DNA of 19,946 nt, from the NCBI GenBank assembly GCA_903873355.1, contig CAIQOG010000328.1:1-19946 (forward strand), read 5' to 3'. The notes beneath the pieces are model-generated. The model did not search any database. It was not told the origin of the DNA and worked only from the letters and a program-made list of their open reading frames with translations. Source of the DNA: an uncultured Bacteroidales bacterium (GTDB lineage Bacteria > Bacteroidota > Bacteroidia > Bacteroidales > Paludibacteraceae). Within the stretch, counting starts at the first letter, position 1. Each line of letters begins with the position of its first letter. Shown here piece after piece: positions 1-6,582 of this stretch. The translations under genes were made by a program, and so were the position numbers.

Positions 1-195
1 GTTAAATTTAATAAAAGAAACGTCTGCACCTTCAAAATTTGCGTTTTCAAAATTTATGTTTTCTAATTTCCCACTTCCGGGTTGATCATCACAAAGCTTG
101 AGACCTCTCAAATCAGCTCCTGACATATCCAATTTACTAATCGAATCAGTAAGTAAATATTTATTTATCTTTTCAATGTCGGTCATGAATTTCAT
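1..195 (-). CDS. Pentapeptide-repeat protein, N-terminal part (cut by window edge)
   Basis: Reading leftward from the ATG at 195, an open frame of 65 codons runs off the window. After about 22 ordinary residues it shows the A(D/N)Lxx periodicity of pentapeptide repeats: SGADLRGLKL, then an interruption (CDDQPGSGK), then LENINFENANFEGADVSF. Such repeats fold into a right-handed quadrilateral beta-helix and occur in proteins of very varied role, so no function can be assigned from the visible part. A second ATG at 186 is an alternative start. The gap to the upstream gene is only 24 nt and I see no promoter in it, so it is probably the last visible gene of a three-gene minus-strand operon. Identification as a pentapeptide protein is good; the function is unknown. 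Confidence 0.75.
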   Translation of the reverse strand, partial: MKFMTDIEKINKYLLTDSISKLDMSGADLRGLKLCDDQPGSGKLENINFENANFEGADVSFIKFN

Positions 196-219
196 CTGAA
201 TTTTAATATAATTACAAAA

Positions 220-1530
220 TTAATTGCCCGCCCAAGTTCCAATATCATCTATATTACCACCTTCATCAATAAAGTCATCATAATCACCTAACTGCCCATC
301 TGTCATCGCCCAAAAATAATCTCTGTCAATATCAGAATTACTACTATCATTATCAGAAAAATCTTCATAATAATCGTCACTCTCGTCTTTAAAATTTTCA
401 TCTACGTAGTATCCAAATTTATTATATAAGTCTTTGTCTGTTAAATCATAAAAATATGTCTGATCAATTAAGCTGTATTTTACTTTAAATAAATTTTCAA
501 ACTTTGTTCGATTAATCTTCCCAAAATTATTCTTCAATAAATTGATTTTAATATTTTCTATAACGGGTTTATACTCAAAGACAGTTGAATTAAGACGATT
601 TATTTCAAATCTTCTTAAAAATTTTAATTCTTTGATATTTTCTAAGATATGAGGAGCAATACAAAAATTATCTACATGTTCAACAGCCCAGTTTATGTAA
701 TTTATATCTGGATTAATTAAGAAAGTGTTCTCTTCAATTTCACAATTTGGAAAATCAATAGGGTTTATTGACCATGTTCGTTTAAAGTCTGAAGTTATTA
801 TCTGTTCTAAAAGGATAGACATATTTTCTGTTTCAATACAGTCAGCCCCATTTATCTGTTTTTCAATCGCAACAAGATTATTTGTCAGTAGATAGTTTAT
901 ATTATTATTTCTTAAAAATGATAATGAGTTTTTTGATTTATCATCTGGTTTGAAAAATGGAGAAATAATTTTTTTGTTGTATTCTTTTATTAATATAAAG
1001 TTAATAATTTCTTGAACATAATCTTTACATAATTTCTCAACACTATTCGTCTTGTTAATCTTTCCTTTTATTAAATCTAATACATTCCGGTTTTTGTATT
1101 TACCAAATTCTAATTCAAAATCGGAGAATTTCTCTGTTGTTTGAATTTTTCGTTCAGAAACAATCCCATTTTCAACAATAATCCATAAATAATTTTCAAA
1201 TAATGTGAGAATGAATGGGCCAAAACGTTTTTGATAACTATCACCAATGCCAATTTTAATAGTTCCCGAAAACCAATCTGCTAGTACTGGCTCATCTGTA
1301 ATGAAAATATCAGCAAAAGTGTATTCATTACATATCAAATTGGTTAAATAAAGTTTATTGGTTTCCAATCGCCATGAGGCTATATATCCTGGATTTTTAT
1401 CAGAGTTCTCCTTGATAATAATGTAGTCATTTTTTTCTAAAAAAGAATCTAAAGGGAAAATATCCAATATATAGTCTTCATTCATGTAATTAAAGACTTC
1501 TTTATCTCTTGGTAATTTGTTTATTATCAT
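220..1530 (-). CDS. Hypothetical protein with acidic C-terminal tail
   Basis: A 436-aa protein whose family I cannot name. There is no signal peptide or membrane segment, so it is probably cytoplasmic. The N-terminal ~110 residues look like a compact beta-rich module (GYIASWRLETNKLYLTNL, then ADWFSGTIKIGIGD). Around residues 140-160 the string FGKYKNRNVLDLIKGK weakly resembles the FGKYKG-type motif found at the ends of some exonuclease-X-like and DUF3820 proteins; that is only a hint. The last ~60 residues are strongly Asp/Glu/Tyr-rich and end in a Trp-containing stretch (DYFWAMTDGQLGDYDDF). The acidic tail could mimic nucleic acid or contact a basic partner, but this is speculation. It lies 12 nt behind the zinc-ribbon gene and 24 nt ahead of the pentapeptide gene, suggesting co-transcription. 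The DNA is markedly AT-rich compared with the genes to the right. Confidence 0.7.
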   Translation of the reverse strand: MIINKLPRDKEVFNYMNEDYILDIFPLDSFLEKNDYIIIKENSDKNPGYIASWRLETNKLYLTNLICNEYTFADIFITDEPVLADWFSGTIKIGIGDSYQKRFGPFILTLFENYLWIIVENGIVSERKIQTTEKFSDFELEFGKYKNRNVLDLIKGKINKTNSVEKLCKDYVQEIINFILIKEYNKKIISPFFKPDDKSKNSLSFLRNNNINYLLTNNLVAIEKQINGADCIETENMSILLEQIITSDFKRTWSINPIDFPNCEIEENTFLINPDINYINWAVEHVDNFCIAPHILENIKELKFLRRFEINRLNSTVFEYKPVIENIKINLLKNNFGKINRTKFENLFKVKYSLIDQTYFYDLTDKDLYNKFGYYVDENFKDESDDYYEDFSDNDSSNSDIDRDYFWAMTDGQLGDYDDFIDEGGNIDDIGTWAGN

Positions 1531-1542
1531 TCGATTATCAAT

Positions 1543-2178
1543 TTATATTAATTGAAAAACAAACCTATTTCCTTTTTTAATTTGTCTTTCATAATGCGGT
1601 TTAATCCAATTGTATTCTTCATTTTCTATTGAAGATATTATTGCAGAGCTGATTTGGAAATCTCCGGCATTTCGATATAAGTCAGCTAATAAAACACGGT
1701 GTTCAAAATTTTCAAAGTTTAAAATCTCTATAAGCCGGATTTTATTTTCAGTCCAAATCTGTTCTTCTTTTTTGTTTTCAAAAAGCTTCTCACCTTTCCG
1801 AACTCTATCATTAAAAGCCCAAACAGTTCTAATCCTGATAAATATTTCATCTTCTTTCGTTTCGTAAACTTTATTCTCAATAATGTCTATATAATCTTCA
1901 AGTTTAAGATAAGATACAGTTGGAGTTTCTTTCCAATTTATTTCACCAAATCTCTGTGTAAACTCTTTGCTATCTAAAGTCTCCATTTTATATAACCAAA
2001 GTATTGTATTACAATTTGTACATTTTGTAATATCTGCCCACTCAGGATTCATTGGTTCTTCAGAAAAAGTGTCGGAGAATATTTTTGCACCACCAGAGTT
2101 GCCACTTAATAAAGTAGGTTTATAGAAAGTTTTCTTACAATTAGGACATTGATAAACTAAATCATCACCAAACCACAT
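1543..2178 (-). CDS. Zinc-ribbon protein with helical (TPR-like) tail, function unknown
   Basis: A 211-aa soluble protein. Two CxxC pairs (CPNC at residues 11-14 and CTNC at about 53-56) form an evident zinc ribbon in the N-terminal 60 residues. The rest is predicted helical and charged. The C-terminal part (HRVLLADLYRNAGDFQISSA, then a Trp-containing segment and the end FVFQLI) resembles the tetratricopeptide-like tail of uncharacterised bacterial zinc-ribbon proteins in which a short helical repeat is followed by KGNxRVFxL. The role is unknown; zinc ribbons of this kind often bind nucleic acid or a protein partner. It is the first gene of the minus-strand cassette, with a TATGTTTG -7 box about 53 nt upstream of the ATG at 2178. 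Confidence 0.72.
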   Translation of the reverse strand: MWFGDDLVYQCPNCKKTFYKPTLLSGNSGGAKIFSDTFSEEPMNPEWADITKCTNCNTILWLYKMETLDSKEFTQRFGEINWKETPTVSYLKLEDYIDIIENKVYETKEDEIFIRIRTVWAFNDRVRKGEKLFENKKEEQIWTENKIRLIEILNFENFEHRVLLADLYRNAGDFQISSAIISSIENEEYNWIKPHYERQIKKGNRFVFQLI

Positions 2179-2230
2179 ATATAATAAATTTAAATACAGA
2201 ATAAATAATTTCTAAGCAATTAATCGTTTA

Positions 2231-2238
2231 CAAACATA
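2231..2238 (-). promoter_or_regulatory. Candidate -7 box for the minus-strand cassette
   Basis: On the minus strand the sequence TATGTTTG matches the Bacteroidota -7 consensus TAnnTTTG. It lies 52-60 nt upstream of the zinc-ribbon start, which would give a leader of about 45 nt. No clear TTTG -33 box is present at 19-21 nt spacing, so this is a partial match. Confidence 0.4.
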
Positions 2239-2338
2239 CAAAATACAATTAACATGTAATGTGCATTATTTGAAAAAGTTTTCAACAGATAAAAAAGAAA
2301 GTTCCCAAAAAATAAGAATTATGAAAGAAAATATACTT

Positions 2339-2369
2339 TTTGCATTTTCATTCAAAAAAGCTACTTTTG
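2339..2369 (+). promoter_or_regulatory. Promoter of the DPP5-like peptidase gene
   Basis: TTTG (2339-2342) and TACTTTTG (2362-2369) are separated by 19 nt, an exact match to the Bacteroidota housekeeping pattern TTTG-N19-TAnnTTTG. Transcription should begin near 2376. This decides the start of the following gene: the TTG at 2340 lies inside the -33 box and cannot be the translation start, whereas the ATG at 2394 lies about 18 nt into the mRNA. Confidence 0.8.
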
Positions 2370-2393
2370 CTACGTTTTAAAACTGAAAGCATA

Positions 2394-4475
2394 ATGAACA
2401 AATATTTAATCAAAACTACGCTTATGGCAATGGCCGTTGCAACCGGTTCGTGCAGCCCGAAAGAGGACAGCACCGTGATTGGAAAACAAAATCCGAAAAT
2501 TGAAAACGGACGTATGACGCCCGAAGTATTATGGTCGTTTGGAAGGGTGGCCGGCACGCAGGTTTCGCCCGACGGAACAAAAGTACTGTACAGCGTTTCG
2601 TACTACAGCATCCCCGAAAACAAAGGAAATTCAGAGATTTTTGTCATGAATGCTGACGGATCGGACAAAAAACAAATCACTAAAACCGCCACCCGCGAGG
2701 CTGCTGCCAAATGGATGAAAGATGGCGAACATATCGCTTTTTTATCGTCGGAAAGCGGCACTATGCAACTCTGGACAATGAAAGCCGATGGCAGCGACCG
2801 TAAACAAATCAGCAAACGTGAAGGTGACATCAATGATTTTGCTTTCTCGCCCGACGAATCTAAACTGCTGTTTGTTGTAGATGTAAAATACGGCGAACGT
2901 ACCGTTGATAAATATCCCGATCTGCCCAAAGCCAGCGGTCTGATTGTGAATGACCTGATGTACAAACACTGGGACGAATGGGTGCAAACCGTTCCACATC
3001 CTTTTGTGGCTGATTTCAAAGACGGAAAAATTGAAAATGAAAAAGATATTCTGAAAGGAGAACCCTTCGAATGCCCGATGAAACCTTTCGGTGGTATTGA
3101 GCAACTGGCATGGAGTCCCGACGGAAAAACAATAGCCTACACCTGCCGCAAAAAAACGGGCAGGGAATACGCTCTTTCAACCAATTCGGATATTTATTTC
3201 TATAACATTGAAACCGGTAAAACCGAGAATAAAACCGAGGGAATGATGGGTTACGACAAAAATCCAACCTTCTCGCCAGATGGTAAATGGCTGGCATGGG
3301 AAAGCATGGAACGCGACGGCTACGAAGCCGACAAAAACCGCCTGTTCCTGATGAATGTGCAAACCGGTGAAAAAACCGATTTGTCAGTCAATTTCGACCA
3401 GAATGCAGAAGCACTCAGTTGGTCGGCCGACAGTAAATCGATTTATTTTGTGAGCTGCTGGCATGCGGTGACTGAGATTTACCGCGCCGACATAGCCGAA
3501 AAGAAAATTACTCAAATCACTAAAGGCGTTCACGATTATAATTTTGTTACACAAGCCAAAGACAAGTTGATTAGCGTATATCATTCGATGAGCAAACCGG
3601 ACGAAATCTACAACATAGACCCTAAAACCGGTAGTGAAACTGAACTTACTTTCGAAAACAAAGATATTTTGGCCAAACTGGAAATGGGTAAAGTGGAAGA
3701 ACGCTGGGTTGAAACCACCGATCACAAACAAATGCTCGTTTGGGTGGTTTATCCGCCTCATTTCGATAAAACTAAAAAATACCCCACCCTGCTTTTCTGC
3801 GAAGGTGGCCCGCAATCCACTGTCAGTCAGTTTTGGTCATATCGCTGGAATTTCCAGCTGATGGCGGCCAACGATTATATAATTGTAGCACCAAACCGAC
3901 GGGGATTACCGGGTTTTGGCAAAGAATGGCTGGAGCAGATTAGTGGCGATTACGGTGGACAAAATATGCTCGATTATTTCTCGGCTATTGATGCACTGGC
4001 TAAAGAACCGTTTGTAAACAAAGACAAACTTGGTTGTGTGGGTGCAAGTTACGGAGGTTTTTCGGTGTACTGGCTGGCCGGTCATCACCAAAAACGCTTC
4101 AAGGCATTTCTAGCTCATGATGGGATGTTCAACCTGCCGCAACAATACCTGGAAACCGAGGAAATGTGGTTTGTAAACTGGGATTTAGGTGGACCATACT
4201 GGGATAAAGCCAATGCCATCGCCCAAAAATCATACGCCAATTCACCACACCTCTTTGTCAACAAATGGGATACCCCGATATTGGTTATTCATGGCGAAAA
4301 AGATTACCGTATTCTGGCTTCACAGGGCATGGCAGCCTTTAATGCAGCTGTGTTACGTGGAGTTCCGGCTGAAATGCTGATCTTTCCCGACGAAAATCAC
4401 TGGGTTCTGAAACCTCAAAACGGTATTTTATGGCAACGTACCTATTATGAATGGCTGGATAAATGGCTGAAATAA
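2394..4475 (+). CDS. Exported S9 serine peptidase, DPP5-like
   Basis: A 693-aa prolyl-oligopeptidase-family (S9) peptidase that would remove dipeptides or short N-terminal units from peptides outside the cytoplasm. It starts with a signal sequence ending in ATGSC, compatible with a lipoprotein (Cys21) though the lipobox is imperfect. Residues of roughly 30-430 form a PD40/WD40-like beta-propeller with repeated SPDG blades (VSPDGTKVLY, FSPDESKLLF, WSPDGKTIAY, FSPDGKWLAW, WSADSKSIYF). The C-terminal alpha/beta-hydrolase domain carries Ser552 in GASYGG, Asp637 in HGEKDYR and His669 in DENHW, a complete triad. Size and layout match dipeptidyl peptidase 5 of Porphyromonas gingivalis, which acts in the periplasm on hydrophobic/Ala P1 residues; acylaminoacyl-peptidase-like activity is the alternative. 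The ATG at 2394 is chosen because an upstream TTG lies within the promoter. It has its own promoter and appears monocistronic. Confidence 0.93.
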   Translation: MNKYLIKTTLMAMAVATGSCSPKEDSTVIGKQNPKIENGRMTPEVLWSFGRVAGTQVSPDGTKVLYSVSYYSIPENKGNSEIFVMNADGSDKKQITKTATREAAAKWMKDGEHIAFLSSESGTMQLWTMKADGSDRKQISKREGDINDFAFSPDESKLLFVVDVKYGERTVDKYPDLPKASGLIVNDLMYKHWDEWVQTVPHPFVADFKDGKIENEKDILKGEPFECPMKPFGGIEQLAWSPDGKTIAYTCRKKTGREYALSTNSDIYFYNIETGKTENKTEGMMGYDKNPTFSPDGKWLAWESMERDGYEADKNRLFLMNVQTGEKTDLSVNFDQNAEALSWSADSKSIYFVSCWHAVTEIYRADIAEKKITQITKGVHDYNFVTQAKDKLISVYHSMSKPDEIYNIDPKTGSETELTFENKDILAKLEMGKVEERWVETTDHKQMLVWVVYPPHFDKTKKYPTLLFCEGGPQSTVSQFWSYRWNFQLMAANDYIIVAPNRRGLPGFGKEWLEQISGDYGGQNMLDYFSAIDALAKEPFVNKDKLGCVGASYGGFSVYWLAGHHQKRFKAFLAHDGMFNLPQQYLETEEMWFVNWDLGGPYWDKANAIAQKSYANSPHLFVNKWDTPILVIHGEKDYRILASQGMAAFNAAVLRGVPAEMLIFPDENHWVLKPQNGILWQRTYYEWLDKWLK

Positions 4476-4497
4476 TTAACTATTTATTCATTTACCG

Positions 4498-4525
4498 CTC
4501 GGCTTTGCCGCTTGGCAGAGCCAAG
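4498..4525 (+). repeat. Intergenic hairpin, terminator-like or repeat element
   Basis: A 9-bp stem (GGCTTTGCC at 4501-4509, GGCAGAGCC at 4514-4522, one G-U pair) closes on a GCTT loop, and CT/AG flanks extend it. It fills the short gap between the peptidase and the hydrolase gene. No T-run follows, so it is not a classical intrinsic terminator. It may slow transcription, protect mRNA ends, or be a copy of a dispersed GC-rich element. Confidence 0.5.
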
Positions 4526-4541
4526 AATTTACGATTGAATT

Positions 4542-5291
4542 ATGAGGCATTTAAAATATAATGTGATTTTACTTTTGTGGCTGATACTTGCGGCATGTTC
4601 TTCAATTTCTGAACCATTAGCCAATCAGAATATTCAAAACAAACTGACTGAAACAGCTGATTTTATAACACTTGAGTCGACTTCAACAACTTCCACGATT
4701 GGTTTTGTGTATTATCCTGGCGGGCTGGTCGATCCGCATGCTTACCTGCAATGGCAGGATAAACTGGTAGCACTACATCCGGGATTGATGATTGTAACGG
4801 TAAAAATGCCCAGCAATTTGGCTGTATTCGGTATTGACAAAGGATTGACTGTTGTGAAAGCAAATCCGACAATTTCAAACTGGATAACCGGAGGGCACTC
4901 ACTGGGTGGTACTATGGCTGCAGAGTTGACAAACAAAAATCAAACAACATTTAAAGGTTTGGTTTTTATTGCTTCCTACCCGGCGAGTGACATTCTGAAA
5001 AAATGGACCGGTGCTATTCTGAGCATTCATGCTAGTAACGATGGACTTTCGACCGTTGAAAAAATAGAAAAATACAAAGCGGATTTACCAACGGCAAACG
5101 TTATGACCGGACTGAATAACTTCACTCTGCCGGTTTCCGGACGAACTCATTATTATGAAATTATGGGCGGAAATCATGCACAATTTGGGAATTACGGACT
5201 TCAGGCCGGTGATTCAACTGCTACCATTTCTGCATCTGTACAACAAGATGAGCTAATTCAGGTAATCAATAATTTTATAAATAAACTATGA
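4542..5291 (+). CDS. Lipoprotein alpha/beta hydrolase
   Basis: A 249-aa alpha/beta hydrolase anchored as a lipoprotein: the signal peptide ends in the lipobox LAAC, with Cys19 as the lipidated residue. The fold follows the Abhydrolase_5 (PF12695) pattern: an opening strand FVYYPGG, then KMPSNLAVF, the nucleophile elbow GGHSLGG (Ser120), a DG motif in HASNDGL (Asp167) and the closing GGNHAQFGNYG (His212). All three catalytic residues are present, so it is likely an active esterase, lipase or related hydrolase; the substrate is unknown. The start ATG at 4542 gives a clean signal peptide. Its stop overlaps the start of the barrel gene by 4 nt (ATGA), indicating translational coupling. Confidence 0.88.
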   Translation: MRHLKYNVILLLWLILAACSSISEPLANQNIQNKLTETADFITLESTSTTSTIGFVYYPGGLVDPHAYLQWQDKLVALHPGLMIVTVKMPSNLAVFGIDKGLTVVKANPTISNWITGGHSLGGTMAAELTNKNQTTFKGLVFIASYPASDILKKWTGAILSIHASNDGLSTVEKIEKYKADLPTANVMTGLNNFTLPVSGRTHYYEIMGGNHAQFGNYGLQAGDSTATISASVQQDELIQVINNFINKL

Positions 5292-5809
5292 GAAAGTTTG
5301 GTATACTTTTAATCGCTGTTTTAGTAGGAATTACTTCAAACCTAAAAGCACAGCATCTTACAGTTTATCTGAATTCGCTGAACGGAATCACAGCCGGGAA
5401 TAGTTTTGATGTTGGTTCGCGGGGAGGCTCGTTGGGACTTAATTTTACGAATACACTGCACAACGACCTGAAATGGTTGGGTGGCGTGGAACTCAACACA
5501 GTTTCGTGGGGAAATAATGCAGTGATTAACCTGGGAATTGTTTACGGAAAGGAATTTGCTCCGAAATGGTCGTGGTCGGTTAGCGGACTAACTCAACAGG
5601 GAGTTGCACTTTTCAAGCCAAATGCTTTTTACACCTTTGGGTTATCGGCTTTGGGTGGTATAGAATTCAGTATTAATGATAAATCGTCAATCGGATTATC
5701 AACAGGTTTACGTTGGTATAATTGCCCGGAATATAGCAAACATAGCCTCATTTCCTATTATCTCGATTTTCCGGTGGAACTTTCTTACCGGATTAATCTG
5801 AAGAAATAA
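5288..5809 (+). CDS. Small outer-membrane beta-barrel protein
   Basis: A 173-aa exported protein of no named family. Residues 1-21 form a Sec signal peptide ending in LKA before Gln22. The mature part is built from alternating polar/aromatic strands separated by Gly-rich turns (RGGSLGLNF, WLGGVELNTVSWG, GLSTGLRWYN) and ends in a short strand, YRINLKK, typical of small 8-stranded barrels of the PorT/OmpW-like type. It is translationally coupled to the preceding lipoprotein hydrolase, so the two probably act together at the outer membrane; whether the barrel transports something or only anchors is unknown. The strong terminator at 5832-5880 ends this unit. Confidence 0.72.
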   Translation: MRKFGILLIAVLVGITSNLKAQHLTVYLNSLNGITAGNSFDVGSRGGSLGLNFTNTLHNDLKWLGGVELNTVSWGNNAVINLGIVYGKEFAPKWSWSVSGLTQQGVALFKPNAFYTFGLSALGGIEFSINDKSSIGLSTGLRWYNCPEYSKHSLISYYLDFPVELSYRINLKK

Positions 5810-5831
5810 GTCAAATAACAATAATCAACTA

Positions 5832-5880
5832 AAACGCAAAGTTTGAATTAATTTTCAATACTTTGCGTTTCTTTTTGTTT
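5832..5880 (+). terminator. Intrinsic terminator after the hydrolase/barrel pair
   Basis: A perfect 11-bp stem (AAACGCAAAGT at 5832-5842, ACTTTGCGTTT at 5860-5870) encloses a loop that can itself pair TTGAA with TTCAA. It is followed by CTTTTTGTTTT. It lies 23 nt past the barrel stop codon. Confidence 0.85.
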
Positions 5881-5902
5881 TATGCTTTACTCTAGCATAA
5901 AA
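5878..5902. repeat. Second perfect hairpin in the sigma-operon leader region
   Basis: TTTTATGCT (5878-5886) and AGCATAAAA (5894-5902) form a perfect 9-bp inverted repeat with a 7-nt loop, directly after the terminator and just upstream of the -7 box at 5907. It sits where a -33 element or operator of the sigma operon would lie, so it could be a protein-binding palindrome. Confidence 0.5.
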
Positions 5903-5906
5903 TTCA

Positions 5907-5914
5907 TAATTTTG
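5907..5914 (+). promoter_or_regulatory. Candidate -7 box for the ECF sigma operon
   Basis: TAATTTTG matches TAnnTTTG and would start a leader of about 70 nt ahead of the sigma gene at 5992. No TTTG -33 box stands at the usual distance; that place is occupied by the inverted repeat at 5878-5902. Confidence 0.45.
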
Positions 5915-5991
5915 CATTTTACGTTAAATATCAATTATCTTTCTCTCTCAATGCAACGAATCGGACGAACAATTCATCTTTAAAACAGAGT

Positions 5992-6546
5992 ATGGAAATC
6001 ACAACGGCAAATCCAGACGAACAACGACTGATTACCGGATGCAGAAAAGGCGAAACCTGGGCACAAAAGCAGGTGTATGAGCTATACGCATCGGCTATGT
6101 TCAGTGTATGCGTCCGATACGTGAGCGACCGTGAAACTGCCCGTGACCTGCTTCAGGATGGATTTATCAAAATCTTCACCAAGGCAGATACCTACTCAGG
6201 TGCAGGTTCTTTTGCCGGTTGGATAAGGCGTATTTTCGTCACCACTTCGTTGGAATACCTTCGACAAAACAAAGCGCTGTTGGAAAGTGCTTCGCTGGAT
6301 GAGTTGAGTTATTCTATTGAAGATGAAGATGTTTCAATACTCGATAAAATTTCAGCGGACGATTTAATGAGTTGTGTGAGTAGTTTATCACCAGGATATC
6401 GAACCGTTTTCAATCTCTATGCACTCGAAGGTTATAGTCACGCTGAGATAGCCGGAATGCTGAATATCAGCGAAAACACTTCCCGAAGTCAGTTTATGAG
6501 AGCGAGAAAAATTTTGCAGGAAAAAGTAAGAGAGATTAGTGGGTAG
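5992..6546 (+). CDS. ECF-type RNA polymerase sigma-70 factor
   Basis: A 184-aa extracytoplasmic-function sigma factor. Region 2 spans about residues 23-95 with the typical DRETARDLLQDGFIKIF core (DxxxA-DllQ-F-ki), which binds the core polymerase and the -10 element. Region 4 spans about 123-180 and holds the helix-turn-helix (SHAEIAGMLNISENTSRSQF) that reads the -35 element. Length is normal and there are no extra C-terminal domains. The ATG at 5992 follows a leader with no Shine-Dalgarno sequence, as usual in this phylum. The next gene encodes a one-TM protein, the usual place for an anti-sigma regulator, and the four further genes encode envelope proteins, so this sigma factor probably drives an envelope or surface response, possibly including its own operon. 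The last codons and stop lie inside a heptamer repeat (6535-6569). Confidence 0.93.
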   Translation: MEITTANPDEQRLITGCRKGETWAQKQVYELYASAMFSVCVRYVSDRETARDLLQDGFIKIFTKADTYSGAGSFAGWIRRIFVTTSLEYLRQNKALLESASLDELSYSIEDEDVSILDKISADDLMSCVSSLSPGYRTVFNLYALEGYSHAEIAGMLNISENTSRSQFMRARKILQEKVREISG

Positions 6547-6569
6547 TGGGCAGTAGCAGTTTAGCAGTA
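6535..6569 (+). repeat. Degenerate heptamer tandem repeat at the 3' end of the sigma gene
   Basis: Five consecutive 7-mers read ATTAGTG, GGTAGTG, GGCAGTA, GCAGTTT, AGCAGTA. The sigma stop codon (TAG at 6544-6546) is part of the second unit. A closely related heptamer array follows proA at 17445-17486. Confidence 0.55.
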
Positions 6570-6582
6570 AAAAATCAGAGAA

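Noticed and set aside
3016..3815. Long minus-strand open frames inside the DPP5-like gene
   Set aside because: They lie opposite a well-supported peptidase, show no domain and arise from its codon usage.
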